From Herbidospora sakaeratensis (GTDB taxonomy: Bacteria; Actinomycetota; Actinomycetes; Streptosporangiales; Streptosporangiaceae), in the NCBI RefSeq assembly GCF_001570525.1, contig NZ_BBXC01000021.1:124001-188000 (forward strand): a DNA stretch of 64,000 nucleotides. The letters run 5' to 3'. Position numbers and translations under genes: made by a program. The notes below the pieces were generated by a model. It worked only from the letters and a program-made list of their open reading frames with translations, searched no databases and was not told where the DNA came from. Shown in pieces: positions 35,251 to 44,246 of this stretch; the first letter of the stretch is position 1; each line of letters begins with the position of its first letter.

Positions 35251-35594
35251 CCGTGCTCCAGGTCGTGGAGCACGTGCAGCACGAGATAGGGCGCCAGCAG
35301 CCAGAAGCTCACCGCGACCGCGCGGGTCGCGCGGAACTCGGCCATCGGTGACACCAGGCGGGCGCCGGTGAAGCGCCACAACACGATGAGACTGGCCAGC
35401 GCCTCGACCAGGGCCGCGAGGCCCCAGCCGAGCAGCGCGACCGAGTCGGCGGTCCAGCCGGCGTAAACGCCGACCAGGCTTTCGGCGCCGAGCCAGCCGA
35501 GGGTCGCCACCGACAGCAGGCGCGCGCGGCGGGCGTCCCTCAGCCAGCTCTCGGCCGAAACGGCCGGGCGCGTGAGCGTCCGCTGGTCAGGCAC
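34956..35594 (-). CDS. Cation diffusion facilitator-like membrane transporter
   Basis: The 212-residue protein has about six transmembrane helices and resembles the membrane part of CDF (cation efflux) transporters, with TADSVALLGWGLAALVEALA at the position of the metal-binding helix 2, where the aspartate and nearby residues would hold a divalent cation, and WWWADPLVALSLAAIAV with an aspartate in helix 5. The cytoplasmic C-terminal dimerisation domain of classical CDF proteins is missing, so this is the short form. GTG 35594 follows GGGGGTCAAG. Zinc, iron or cobalt export is expected from the family; the metal is not shown. Its 3' end overlaps the plus-strand small ORF. Confidence 0.75.
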   Translation of the reverse strand: MPDQRTLTRPAVSAESWLRDARRARLLSVATLGWLGAESLVGVYAGWTADSVALLGWGLAALVEALASLIVLWRFTGARLVSPMAEFRATRAVAVSFWLLAPYLVLHVLHDLEHGHRAAPTVLGVLVTTISLVSMPVLGWAKRRVGARLASAATTGEGTQNVLCGLTAAGVLAGFAAGSIGWWWADPLVALSLAAIAVFEGGRAWRGHVCDH

Positions 35595-35706
35595 CTTGAC
35601 CCCCGTTCACCCTCGCACCGCCGGATACAGCGCTGAGTACTTTATCGGCCACGGACCGTCACACCGGTTTGCCGTTGCCAAGGGGTGGCAAGGGTAGGCT
35701 TGCGTG

Positions 35707-36528
35707 ATGGTCATCCAGCTCCACGACCCGGCTGACCCGCGCTTGACCGACTTCACCCACCTGCGTGACGTGGAGCTGCGCAAGAGCCTCGAAGCCGAGC
35801 ATGGCCTGTTCCTGGCCGAAGGCGAGAAGGTCATCCGCCGCGCCCTGCAGACCGGCCACCCCGCGCGGGCCTTCCTGACCACCCCGAAATGGCTCACCCA
35901 CCTGGCCGACGTGCTCGAGAACCAGGTCGTGTACGTCGTGAGCGACGCCCTCATGGAGCAGGTGACCGGCTTCCCGGTCCACCGGGGCGCGCTGGCCTCC
36001 TTCGAACGCCTGCCCCTGCCGACGGTCGCCGCGCTGGCCCGCCGGTCGAGCCGGATCATCGTCCTCGAAGACCTTGTCGACCACGCCAACGTCGGCGCGA
36101 TCTTCCGGTCGGCGGCGGCGCTCGGCGTCGACGCCGTGGTCCTGTCGCCACGCTGCGCCGACCCCCTCTACCGCCGCGCGATCAAGGTCTCGATGGGCGC
36201 CGTCTTCGCCATCCCGTGGGCCCGCATGGACGACTGGCACGGCGGCCTGGCCGCCCTCGACGGCTACGACACCCTCGCCCTCACCCCCGACGCCTCGGCC
36301 GTGCCGATCGACGAGGTCGGGCTGGGCGAGAAGGCGGCGCTGCTGCTCGGCTCCGAGGGCGACGGCCTGTCGTCGCGCTGGCTCGGCCAGGCGACCCAGC
36401 GGGTCCGCATCCCGATGAGCCCTGCCGCCCTGAAGAACGGCGTCGACTCCCTCAACGTGGTGGCGGCCGCCGCTATCGCCTGTCACTCACTCGTTCGGCC
36501 CAGCTCAGCAGGTTCCGCGCCGTCGTGA
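35707..36528 (+). CDS. TrmH/SpoU family RNA 2'-O-methyltransferase
   Basis: The 273-residue protein has an N-terminal substrate-binding region and a SPOUT knot domain with the three SpoU motifs: NVGAIFRSAAALG (motif 1), LLLGSEGDGL (motif 2) and IPMSPAALKNGVDSLNVVAA (motif 3). It would transfer a methyl group from S-adenosylmethionine to a ribose 2'-hydroxyl in rRNA or tRNA. ATG 35707 is one codon after an in-frame GTG, and either could start translation. The last 56 bases overlap the convergent DD-carboxypeptidase gene; the final 20 residues are therefore probably not conserved. Confidence 0.87.
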   Translation: MVIQLHDPADPRLTDFTHLRDVELRKSLEAEHGLFLAEGEKVIRRALQTGHPARAFLTTPKWLTHLADVLENQVVYVVSDALMEQVTGFPVHRGALASFERLPLPTVAALARRSSRIIVLEDLVDHANVGAIFRSAAALGVDAVVLSPRCADPLYRRAIKVSMGAVFAIPWARMDDWHGGLAALDGYDTLALTPDASAVPIDEVGLGEKAALLLGSEGDGLSSRWLGQATQRVRIPMSPAALKNGVDSLNVVAAAAIACHSLVRPSSAGSAPS

Positions 36529-37282
36529 ACCGCCGCAGGTCGCCCGTGTCGCCCAGGATCACCCCCAGATAGGTGCGTCCGTCGCGCCGCGCCGCGAACG
36601 CCAGGCAGTAGCCCGCCGCCCGGGTGAACCCCGTCTTCAGCCCGATGACGCCGGGCGTGGTGCCCAGCAGTTTGTTGGTGTTGGTCCAGGTGTGCCCGCC
36701 GGCCCGGGCGACCCGGGTGCGCGCGATCTGGGCCAGCACCCGGTCCTTCAGCACCACCCGGGTCAGCTCCAGCTGGTCGCGGGCGGTCGAGTACTGCCCC
36801 GGCGCCGGCAGCCCGTCGGCGTTCACGAACCGGGTGTCGTGCAGGCCGAGGTCGCGGGCGGCGGCGTTCATCCGGCCGACGAACCGCCGTTTGCCGGGCC
36901 CGTAGACGCGGGCCAGCGCGTTCGAGGCGTCGGCGGCCGAGGGCAGCAGCAGCGCGTAGAGGAGCTGTCGGACGGTCAGCCGCTCCCCGGCCCGCAACCC
37001 GGCGTGGGTGGCGCCGCCGGCCCGGGCGTGGTTCACGTCGGCGGCGGTGATCGTCACCAGGTCGTCGAGCTCGGCCCGATCGCGCACGACGTAGGCCGTC
37101 ATCACCTTCGTCAGGCTGGCGACCGGCACCCGGCGGCCCTCGTGTTTGGCGTACGGGACCGTTCCCGACGTGAGATCCACGACGTAGACCTCCTTGGCGG
37201 TCACCCGAGGGTCGGCGTGGGCGGGCGTCGACAGGAAGATTGCCCAGGTGAGGGCGGCACTGAGAAGAACGGCGGCACGCAT
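36473..37282 (-). CDS. D-alanyl-D-alanine carboxypeptidase (S11-type)
   Basis: The 269-residue protein starts with a signal peptide (residues 1-23, ending AHA) and continues as an S11 serine DD-peptidase: VASLTKVMTAYVV with the nucleophile in SLTK, LLLPSAADASNALA at the SxN position, and LKTGFTRAAGYC with the KTG motif. The SxN triad reads S-A-A, so the usual asparagine is replaced, a variant I would expect to affect activity. There is no C-terminal membrane anchor, so the enzyme is probably secreted. It trims the terminal D-Ala of the peptidoglycan stem. It is divergent from the DUF1508 gene with 57 bases between the starts. Confidence 0.85.
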   Translation of the reverse strand: MRAAVLLSAALTWAIFLSTPAHADPRVTAKEVYVVDLTSGTVPYAKHEGRRVPVASLTKVMTAYVVRDRAELDDLVTITAADVNHARAGGATHAGLRAGERLTVRQLLYALLLPSAADASNALARVYGPGKRRFVGRMNAAARDLGLHDTRFVNADGLPAPGQYSTARDQLELTRVVLKDRVLAQIARTRVARAGGHTWTNTNKLLGTTPGVIGLKTGFTRAAGYCLAFAARRDGRTYLGVILGDTGDLRRFTTARNLLSWAERVSDRR

Positions 37283-37339
37283 GCCCGCATGATCGCACGG
37301 GTAGGCCCGCATCGGCCGGACGGCATTCGGGGGGAACAC

Positions 37340-37522
37340 ATGGCGAGCAGATTCGTCATCAGCAGAGACGCGGCGGGGGCCTACCGGTTCCGGCTCGTCA
37401 TGGGCAACGGGCAGACCATCGCGGTCAGTGAGGCGTTCACCAGCCGCGCGGCCTGCGTGAACGGTATCGAGTCGGTCCGCCGCACCGCGCCGGAGGCGGT
37501 CCTCGACGACTCGGAGCTCTAG
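37340..37522 (+). CDS. DUF1508 (YegP-like) small protein
   Basis: The 60-residue protein is one DUF1508 repeat: GAYRFRLVMGNGQTIAVSEA then SRAACVNGIESVRRTAPEA. YegP-type proteins usually carry two such repeats; the one-repeat form is common in actinobacteria. Its role is unknown. ATG 37340 is preceded by GGGGGGA at four bases. The stop overlaps the stop of the convergent DedA gene by four bases. Confidence 0.86.
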   Translation: MASRFVISRDAAGAYRFRLVMGNGQTIAVSEAFTSRAACVNGIESVRRTAPEAVLDDSEL

Positions 37523-38016
37523 CCCGGTTGAGACGCCGCCGTGGTGTCGCGGCTGCGGCGGCGCCGCCGGACGTACACGACCACCGCGACCAGCACCACG
37601 ACGGCGAGCACGCCCGCGACGACCGGCGAGTCGGCGGCGAGCCCGAGCCAGGCCCAGATGACCGAGTAGAGCCCGAACCACACCAGCGGCGCCCAGGTCA
37701 GGCAGCCCAGCGCGCTGGCGACCAGATACCAGCGGTAGTTGACGCGCAGCACCCCGGCCACCCAGGGCAGCGTGTGCCGCAGGCCCGGCACGAAGAAACA
37801 CCCGTAGACGGCGAGCGCCCCCCACTTGCGGACGACGTTCTCGACCTTGATGATGCGTTCTTGCCCGATCTTGCGCCCGAGCCGCGACTCGTAGACGGCG
37901 TCGCCGACCTTGTGCCCCACCCAGTAGTAGACCTGGAAGGCCCCGAAGAGCGCGACCGTGAGGATCGCGCCGACGAGCCAGTAGGGCAGCCCGAACAGGG
38001 GGTCACCGAACTCCAC
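37519..38016 (-). CDS. DedA family membrane protein
   Basis: The 165-residue protein has the DedA/SNARE-associated fold in a short form. It carries the conserved FVPGLRHTLPWVAGV segment (DedA proteins have F-x-R-x3-R-x3-P-x2-AG; here R/H replace part of it) and four to five hydrophobic helices, ending in a basic RRRRRSRD tail. DedA proteins move or flip undecaprenyl phosphate and other lipids and support membrane homeostasis. The start is GTG 38016 with GAGGCGG upstream. An iron-box-like sequence lies 23 bases upstream of the start. Confidence 0.82.
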   Translation of the reverse strand: MEFGDPLFGLPYWLVGAILTVALFGAFQVYYWVGHKVGDAVYESRLGRKIGQERIIKVENVVRKWGALAVYGCFFVPGLRHTLPWVAGVLRVNYRWYLVASALGCLTWAPLVWFGLYSVIWAWLGLAADSPVVAGVLAVVVLVAVVVYVRRRRRSRDTTAASQPG

Positions 38017-38038
38017 CGTGTGCCGCCTCTTCCCGGAA

Positions 38039-38057
38039 TTAGGACAGCCTTACCTTA
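38039..38057. promoter_or_regulatory. Iron-box-like (DtxR/IdeR) site
   Basis: TTAGGACAGCCTTACCTTA matches the 19-bp DtxR/IdeR consensus TTAGGTTAGCCTAACCTAA at 15 of 19 positions, with conserved TTAGG and ACCT ends. It lies 23 bases upstream of the DedA start and 90 bases upstream of the secreted protein at 38147. Iron control of one of these is predicted. Confidence 0.55.
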
Positions 38058-38146
38058 AGCGACGCATCGTGGACCGCGCCAGGCACCACACGCCCCTGCA
38101 AGCGGACGGCAACCACCGCTCAACCACGGCGTTCTACAAAAAGGGT

Positions 38147-38611
38147 ATGAAATCCCGCAGCCTCGCCCCGGTCGTCGCGAGCGGCGGCGGAACCGCGCTG
38201 CGGCTCCTCGTCGCCACCCTCGCGGTCGCCGCCGCCTACCTGACCGGAACCGCCGTCACCGACCAGCCGGCCCGCTCCGTGGCCCTGTCGTCGGCCCAGT
38301 CCGTGCCCGCCGAGAAGGTGCTCGCCGCCCCGATGCCGGGCGTGCTGGCCGTGGACGAACTCCCCGACTGCGCCTACCGCGTCCGCGGCCTCGCCGAATC
38401 GGGCGCCGTCTCCTACACGTGGACCCTCCAGCGCTACAGCCCCTCGGCCGAGGCGTGGCAGGACTACCTGTCGGGCTCGGGCGGCTTCGACGGCGCCGGC
38501 CGCACCGTCGACTGGCGCGTGCGCGTCCCCGGCAACCCGGGCCTCTACCGGGCGGTCCTGGACGTGGCGGACAACCAGCTCATCAGCGAGAAGTTCCAGG
38601 TCAACTGCTGA
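38147..38611 (+). CDS. Membrane-anchored or secreted hypothetical protein
   Basis: The 154-residue product has a short N-terminal basic segment, a hydrophobic helix (about 17-36) that is a signal anchor or signal peptide, and an extracytoplasmic domain of about 110 residues with two cysteines, one in PDCAYRV and one at the very C-terminus (VNC). The middle has a beta-rich pattern (SYTWTLQRYS, DWRVRVPGNPGLYRAVLDV) resembling an Ig-like or PKD-like fold. No family is recognised. ATG 38147 is preceded by AAAAAGGG. The IdeR-like box upstream lies between it and DedA. Confidence 0.7.
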   Translation: MKSRSLAPVVASGGGTALRLLVATLAVAAAYLTGTAVTDQPARSVALSSAQSVPAEKVLAAPMPGVLAVDELPDCAYRVRGLAESGAVSYTWTLQRYSPSAEAWQDYLSGSGGFDGAGRTVDWRVRVPGNPGLYRAVLDVADNQLISEKFQVNC

Positions 38612-38687
38612 TTCATCGACCGGGATCTTCCCGGCGAGAGGCAGGGTGGGACAGGTCAGCACCCCTCCGATACCGGGGAGCACACCC

Positions 38688-39707
38688 ATGTCCCACCACC
38701 TCGACTCGCCCCTCGCCCGCCAGGACCCGCGCCTGGACGTCTGCGACCTCTACGTCTTCCGCGGCGAACGCGGCACCGTCATCGCGGCCGACCACAGCCA
38801 CTCCTTCGCCGGCCCCGACGCCCCGAAGGGACTCCACCCGGAGGGCCGCTACGAGCTCAAGATCGACGGCGATGGCGACGCCGTCGAGGACGTGACCTTC
38901 CGCTTCACCTTCGGCGAGCGCGACGCCGAGGGCGGCCAGACCTTCCGCCTCCACCACGTGACCCCCGGCGAGGACAAGCTCATCGCCGAGGGCCGCCTGG
39001 GCGAGACGACCGAACTCGACTGCGGCGGCCGCGTCTGGATCGGCCAGGCCGGCGACTCGTTCTGGATCGAGCCCGACGTCCTGCACGCCGTCGGCCAGGC
39101 CTTCCAGCACGGCACGACCGTCGACCTGACCGGCTGGAACCCCGACAAGGCGGGCAACCTCTTCGCCGGCCACACGGTCTACTCGATCGTCCTGGAACTG
39201 CCCGACGACGAGCTGCGCGCCGTCGCCGGCCCCGACGGCCGCATCGGCGTCTGGGCCCAGACCTACCTCGCCACCGACGGCGGCGGCTGGCGCCCGATCA
39301 ACCGCTGCGGCCTGCCGATGATCCACCCGCTGTTCACCCAGTACGACGAGGACCTCGGCGACCGCCTCAACACCAACGCCCCCGCCGACGACGTCCGTGT
39401 CCACGGTGACGTGATCCGCTCGAAGGTGGCCGGCGTCGTCCGCGCCTACGGCACCGCCGCCGACCCGGACGCCTACGCGCGAACGGTCGTGGAGCGCATT
39501 CTACCGAACCTGCTGCCGTACCGGATCGGCACCGAGGCCGCCTTCACCTTCGCCGGCTGGAACGGCCGCGCCCTGACCGACAACGCCCCGGACGTGATGT
39601 TCTCCTTCGCGGCCAACACCCCGGTGACCCTGGGCATCGGCCGCGAATCGGTCACCCCGAAGCCGAGGGACGGGTTCCCGTACCTGCCGCCGGCCGAACA
39701 CGACTGA
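38688..39707 (+). CDS. DUF4331 family protein
   Basis: The 339-residue protein begins SHHLDSPLARQDPRLDVCDL, the DUF4331 hallmark with the conserved histidines and aspartates, and contains DLYVFRGERGTV and a C-terminal TDNAPDVMFSFAANTPV. Members occur widely in bacteria as soluble proteins, and the conserved H/D pattern suggests a metal-binding site, though no function is established. There is no signal peptide. GGGGAG precedes ATG 38688 by seven bases. The stop abuts the stop of the convergent SARP gene (positions 39707 and 39708), so the two end back to back. Confidence 0.85.
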   Translation: MSHHLDSPLARQDPRLDVCDLYVFRGERGTVIAADHSHSFAGPDAPKGLHPEGRYELKIDGDGDAVEDVTFRFTFGERDAEGGQTFRLHHVTPGEDKLIAEGRLGETTELDCGGRVWIGQAGDSFWIEPDVLHAVGQAFQHGTTVDLTGWNPDKAGNLFAGHTVYSIVLELPDDELRAVAGPDGRIGVWAQTYLATDGGGWRPINRCGLPMIHPLFTQYDEDLGDRLNTNAPADDVRVHGDVIRSKVAGVVRAYGTAADPDAYARTVVERILPNLLPYRIGTEAAFTFAGWNGRALTDNAPDVMFSFAANTPVTLGIGRESVTPKPRDGFPYLPPAEHD

Positions 39708-42700
39708 CTATGCGCGGTCGAGGGCGATCTCCGCGTCGTCGACCCAGCGCTGCACGCCGACCCGGCGCGCCACCGCCAGGGCCTTCTCGTAGTGGGCGCG
39801 GGCGTCCGGGTGGCCGAGTTTCACGGCCAGGTCACCCAGCGTGCGGGCGACCGGCCACAACGCCACCACACCCGTGCCCGCGCCCGCGATGCGGTCGTGG
39901 AAGGGGCGCAGGGCGGTGTAGGCCTCGTTCATGCGGTCGGCGTCGTCGAGGCGCAGGCCCGCCAGGGCGCGCCAGGTCATCGCGAGTTCGTAGAGGAAGT
40001 CGCCGCGGACCGGTTCTCTGGTCACGGCCACCGCGCGGGCGTCGCGCAGGTGCCCGGCCTCGGCCAGGGCGACCGCGTAGGCGTCGAGGGTCCACTTCGC
40101 GCCGCGCGTGTGGGCCTCGCCCAGGGCGTCGGCCATCTCGTCGGCCTTGCCCTGCACCAGGTGGAGGCAGAACGTCGCGATCAGCGGCAGGTCCTGGCGG
40201 CCTTCGAGCATGCCCGCGCGGGCGGTCAGGCGGGCCGCGTTGCGGTAGGCCGTCTCGGCGCCCGCGTAGTCGCCCGCGATCATGAGGCGCTGGCCGGCGT
40301 ACCAGGCGCCGACCGCCGCGGGGGCGGCCAGGCCGTACTGCTGGCCGAGCCGGTCGGCGCGGGCCAGCTGGCGGTCGGCCTCGGCGAAGTCGCCGCGGGC
40401 CGCCGCGCATTCGAGCAGCACCAGGTGGGCGAGGGTCTGCACGGAGATCTGGCCCGACTCGGCGCCGACCCGGAGCAACTCGCGGCCGATGTCTTCGCGC
40501 TCGTCGACCTGGGCCAGCGTGTAGGACTGCCGCAGGCGGCCGCTGAGCGCCATCGCCAGCAGGTTGGGGTCGCCGCTGGCCCGGGCCAGCTCCTCGGCCT
40601 CCAGTGACGCCTGCTCGCCGCGCGGGGTGGCCGAGCCTTCGAGCTCCAGGGCCAGGGTGGCCAGCAGGCTGGCGCGCAGCGAGTGTTCGCTGGGCGGCAG
40701 CTCCAGCAGCGCCTTCTCGGTGACGTCGACGATCTCCCACGCCGTGCGGGTGAAGTCGCGGGCGATGCCCTTGTGGGGCACGGCCAGGGCGGCCGCCACC
40801 CGGGCGGTCAGTTCGAGGTCGCCCAGCGGGAGCGCGACGTCCATCGCGTCGCGCCGGTGGGCGCGCGCGGCGGTCATGTCGCCCGCGAGGGCCAGCGCGT
40901 GGATCGTGCGGACCTGGAGTTCGAGCCGGTCCTTACCTGGACGCCCGCCCGCACGGTCGTAGGCGTTGATCGCGCGTTCCCACTGCGAGGCGGCCTCGCG
41001 GTAGGCGTAGCGGCGTTCGGCCTGCTCGCCGGCCAGGCCCGCGTAACGCACCGCCTTGGCGGCCGTGTCGGCGGTGCCGGCCAGGTCGTAGTGGTGGGCC
41101 AGGGCCGCGACGTCGCCCGGGGTGCGCGACTCGATGACCGAGGCGACCGCCGCGTGGAGGCGGGAGCGGCGCAGCCGGGAGGCGTCGGAGTAGAGGGTGT
41201 CGCGCACCATCTCGTGGTCGAAGCGCAGCCGCCCCGCGCCGGGCTCGGTGACCAGCCCGGCCAGCAGCGCGGCCTCGACCGCGTCGACGACCGAGTCCTC
41301 CTCGCCGGAGATGTCGACCAGGACGTCGACGTCGACGTCGCGGCCGATCACGGCGGCCTGCAGCAGGATCTGCTGGGCCTTCTCGGGCAGCCGCGCGATG
41401 CGGCGGCGGAGCACGTCGCGTACACCCGACGGCACCTGGGAGATGTCGGCCTCCGCCTCGAAGAGGCGGACCGTCTCCTTCACGTAGAACGGGTTGCCGC
41501 CGGTGCGCTCGACGATCGCGGCGACCACGTCGTGGTCGATCTCGCCGCGCACGAAGGTCGCCCGCACGAGCTCGGCCGCCTGCGCCGGGGCCAGCCCGTC
41601 GAGCTCGACCCTGACCGGGCCCAAGCGGGCCAGCGCGGCCAGCACGTCTTGCTGCGGGTCGCTGAGCTCGCCCTCGCGGCAGGTCACCACGAGCAGCACC
41701 CGGCTGGCGGCCAGCAGGCTCGGCAGCGCGCGCAGCAGCGCGAGGGTCTGGTCGTCGGCCCAGTGGAGGTCTTCGAGGGTGATCAGCAGCGGCGCCTCGC
41801 GGGCCACGCCCGACAGGAAACCGCCGACCGCCCGGTGGAGGCGGAAGCCGCCGGAGGCGTCGTCGTCGTTGGGGACCGGCGCGTGGTCGTCGAGCAGGGG
41901 AGCGAGCAGCGCGCCGTACTCCCCGGCGCCGCGCCGGGCGATCAGCGCCCGCAGCACCTCGACCCAGGCCCAGCCGGGCGGGGTGGCCGCGCTGTCGGGG
42001 CAGCCGCCCCCGGCGATGACCCAGCCCTGCCCTTCGAGACGGCCGGAGAGCTGCCGCAGCAGCGTGGTCTTGCCCGACCCCGGGTCGCCGGTGACCATCG
42101 CGATGGCGAGGCGGCCCGACTTGGCGTGGGGCGCGGCGGCCAGCAGGGTGGTCAGCTCGGGCTCGCGGCCGACGAACGGCTCGGGCTCCAGCGGCGGCAG
42201 CGGGCTCACTTCGAGCGGGCGCGGCGGCCAGGTCGGGGTGGTCTCGGCCCGGCGCGGCAGCGGGGTCAGGTCGAGCCCCGGGGCCTGCGACAGGATGTCG
42301 CTCTCCAGCTTGCGCAGGGCCGGGCCGGGGTCGATGCCGAGTTCGTCGTCGAGGATGGTGCGGGCCCGGCGCAGCGCGGCCAGCGCGTCGCCCTGCCGCC
42401 CGCAGCGGTAGAGGCCGAGCGCCAGCAGCCGCCAGCCCTCTTCGCGCAGCGGGTGTTCGGTGGTGAGCGCCTCGAGGTCGGGCACGGTCTCGGCGTGGAG
42501 CCCGAGGCGCAGCCCCGCGTCGGCGTGACGCTCGCGCGCCACGAGCCGCAGCTCGCTCAGGCGGGTCACCTCGGCCTCGGCCCAGGGCTGGTCCTGGAAG
42601 TCGCTGTAGGGAGTGCCCTGCCACAACCCGAGGGCCGATTCGAGCCGCGCCCTGGCCGTCTGCGGATTGTCGTCGAGCCGCTCGCCGGCGGCCCGCACGG

Positions 42701-43037
42701 TCGCCTCGAACCGGAGCGCGTCGATCTGCTCGGGCGCGGCCCGCAGGGCGTAGCCGGAGGCGACGGTGACCAGCAGCCGGTTGGGCCCGCCCCGGGGACG
42801 GTTGGGCTCCAGCACGCGCCGCAGCCGCGAGATGTACACCTGGAGGCCCGACTGCGCGCCCTTGGCGGCGTCGTCGGACCACAGGTCGAAGAGGAGGGTG
42901 TCGACGGGTACGACCTGGCCCCGGGCGACCAGAAGCCGGGCCAGGACGGCCCGCTGGCGGAGGCCGCCGAGATCGAGCTCGTTCTCGCCGTCGTACGCTT
43001 CGACCGGACCAAGGACCCGGAAGACCACCGTGCTCAT
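39708..43037 (-). CDS. SARP/AfsR-type regulator with BTAD and ATPase domains
   Basis: This 1109-residue protein starts with an OmpR-type DNA-binding domain (residues about 1-95, containing LGGLRQRAVLARLLVARGQV) and a bacterial transcriptional activation domain (about 100-250). An AAA ATPase of the AfsR/STAND type follows, with Walker A GDPGSGKTTLLRQL and Walker B LLITLEDLHWAD, and a long C-terminal TPR-like region. SARPs activate secondary-metabolite and developmental genes in actinomycetes. No biosynthetic cluster is present in the window, so the targets are unknown. ATG 43037 is chosen over a GTG four codons upstream. Confidence 0.87.
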   Translation of the reverse strand: MSTVVFRVLGPVEAYDGENELDLGGLRQRAVLARLLVARGQVVPVDTLLFDLWSDDAAKGAQSGLQVYISRLRRVLEPNRPRGGPNRLLVTVASGYALRAAPEQIDALRFEATVRAAGERLDDNPQTARARLESALGLWQGTPYSDFQDQPWAEAEVTRLSELRLVARERHADAGLRLGLHAETVPDLEALTTEHPLREEGWRLLALGLYRCGRQGDALAALRRARTILDDELGIDPGPALRKLESDILSQAPGLDLTPLPRRAETTPTWPPRPLEVSPLPPLEPEPFVGREPELTTLLAAAPHAKSGRLAIAMVTGDPGSGKTTLLRQLSGRLEGQGWVIAGGGCPDSAATPPGWAWVEVLRALIARRGAGEYGALLAPLLDDHAPVPNDDDASGGFRLHRAVGGFLSGVAREAPLLITLEDLHWADDQTLALLRALPSLLAASRVLLVVTCREGELSDPQQDVLAALARLGPVRVELDGLAPAQAAELVRATFVRGEIDHDVVAAIVERTGGNPFYVKETVRLFEAEADISQVPSGVRDVLRRRIARLPEKAQQILLQAAVIGRDVDVDVLVDISGEEDSVVDAVEAALLAGLVTEPGAGRLRFDHEMVRDTLYSDASRLRRSRLHAAVASVIESRTPGDVAALAHHYDLAGTADTAAKAVRYAGLAGEQAERRYAYREAASQWERAINAYDRAGGRPGKDRLELQVRTIHALALAGDMTAARAHRRDAMDVALPLGDLELTARVAAALAVPHKGIARDFTRTAWEIVDVTEKALLELPPSEHSLRASLLATLALELEGSATPRGEQASLEAEELARASGDPNLLAMALSGRLRQSYTLAQVDEREDIGRELLRVGAESGQISVQTLAHLVLLECAAARGDFAEADRQLARADRLGQQYGLAAPAAVGAWYAGQRLMIAGDYAGAETAYRNAARLTARAGMLEGRQDLPLIATFCLHLVQGKADEMADALGEAHTRGAKWTLDAYAVALAEAGHLRDARAVAVTREPVRGDFLYELAMTWRALAGLRLDDADRMNEAYTALRPFHDRIAGAGTGVVALWPVARTLGDLAVKLGHPDARAHYEKALAVARRVGVQRWVDDAEIALDRA

Positions 43038-43093
43038 GTCAGCCGCCACGCTATGCGCGCCGCCAAACGGTACACAAGACGTTCACCGGTCAT

Positions 43094-43115
43094 CCTCACT
43101 TCGGGGAGAGTGAGG
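43094..43115. terminator. Hairpin after LPG-synthase-like gene
   Basis: CCTCACT and AGTGAGG form a 7-bp stem around an 8-base loop, 18 bases after the stop of the minus-strand flippase-like gene and upstream of the SARP gene. It probably ends that transcript. No T-tract follows. Confidence 0.4.
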
Positions 43116-43132
43116 TCAATTGTCGCGCAAGA

Positions 43133-44194
43133 TCATGATGCTTTCTCGCGGGTGACCGGTTCGGATTCCCGTCTCCCGTCGCGTTTGCGAAGAATCGCCC
43201 AGCCTCCGAGGGCGAGCCCGCCCCACGGAATCTCGATCGTGTACGTCCAGAAACCGAACAGAATCGCCGCGGCGGTCGCCTGCGCCTCGCCCGCGCCGAA
43301 CCCGATCAGCGCGAGCGCGGTGCCGGCCTCCATGAACCCCGCGCCGCTGGGCGTGGCCAGCGCGCTCGTCAGCACCCGCGACAGCGCGAACACCGCGATC
43401 GACTGGGCGGTGCCGACCCACGAGCCGGTCCCGGCCATGCAGAGCGCCAGGATCAGCCACTGGAAGCCGAGGAAGAACACCATGCCGAACGACATCTTCA
43501 GCCAGCCCGACCTGACCACCCCGGCCATGTCGTCGCGCAGCTTGTGGATCGCGCCGGAGGCCCACCGCTCGGCCGGCCGGATCTTCTTCGGCGACAGCGC
43601 CACGAGACGGTCGGCGCCGCGCCCGATGACGTGGGCCCCCCGGTCCCAGAACAGCGCCGCCCCGACGATCACGACGAGCGCCAGCAGCGAGGCCGACGCG
43701 GCCCACCCGGCCTTGGTGACCGTGGGGGACAGGGCGGTCCCCGACAGCAGCAGGGCCAGGATCCCCACGGCGGGCAGCAGGAACCGGAAGATCATGTTCC
43801 ACACGCCGCTGACCAGCGTCGAGGCGACGATGGCCCCGACGGGGAAGCCCCAGCCCTTGGTCATCGCCATGGTCAGCGCGACCCCGGCGGCCCCGCCGAA
43901 GGGCAGCAGGTTGCTGACCGCGCTCCCGGCGGCGTTCAGGGTGAGGGCCTGGGTGTGCCCGAGCCCGGGCAGCGACCCGGTGAGCACGAAGGTGTAGGCG
44001 AGCAGGCTGGCCAGCCACACGACGGTCATCAGCGCGGCCATCTGCCAGGAGACGGCGGCGAACAGGTCGCCGATCTGGCCCCACGACATCGTCGCCCCGG
44101 TGAGCGACCCGATGATCGAGGGCAGGTAGACGATCAGCCCCGCGGCCAGCGCCAGCGACGCGACCGACATGGCGACCCGCACCCACCTGTTCAT
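43133..44194 (-). CDS. LPG-synthase transmembrane (UPF0104) flippase-like protein
   Basis: The 353-residue protein has about eight transmembrane helices and the conserved pattern of the lysylphosphatidylglycerol synthase membrane domain (GGAAGVALTMAMTKGWGF, then LATPSGAGFMEAG near the C-terminus). The aminoacyltransferase domain of MprF is absent. Stand-alone members are thought to move lipids or glycolipids across the membrane, and in actinobacteria they often sit with glycosyltransferases. Here it is upstream of a SARP gene and downstream of the PIG-L and glycosyltransferase pair. ATG 44194 has no strong ribosome-binding site. Confidence 0.83.
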   Translation of the reverse strand: MNRWVRVAMSVASLALAAGLIVYLPSIIGSLTGATMSWGQIGDLFAAVSWQMAALMTVVWLASLLAYTFVLTGSLPGLGHTQALTLNAAGSAVSNLLPFGGAAGVALTMAMTKGWGFPVGAIVASTLVSGVWNMIFRFLLPAVGILALLLSGTALSPTVTKAGWAASASLLALVVIVGAALFWDRGAHVIGRGADRLVALSPKKIRPAERWASGAIHKLRDDMAGVVRSGWLKMSFGMVFFLGFQWLILALCMAGTGSWVGTAQSIAVFALSRVLTSALATPSGAGFMEAGTALALIGFGAGEAQATAAAILFGFWTYTIEIPWGGLALGGWAILRKRDGRRESEPVTREKAS

Positions 44195-44246
44195 GCGCCC
44201 AGTCTGCCGGGCACTGTGACCGCTTCGCTCATCCTCTGGTACGAGA

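Noticed and set aside
40683-43997. A 1104-codon plus-strand frame opposite the SARP gene
   Set aside because: It is the complementary shadow of a high-GC gene. The translation is low-complexity and the true SARP domains are on the minus strand.
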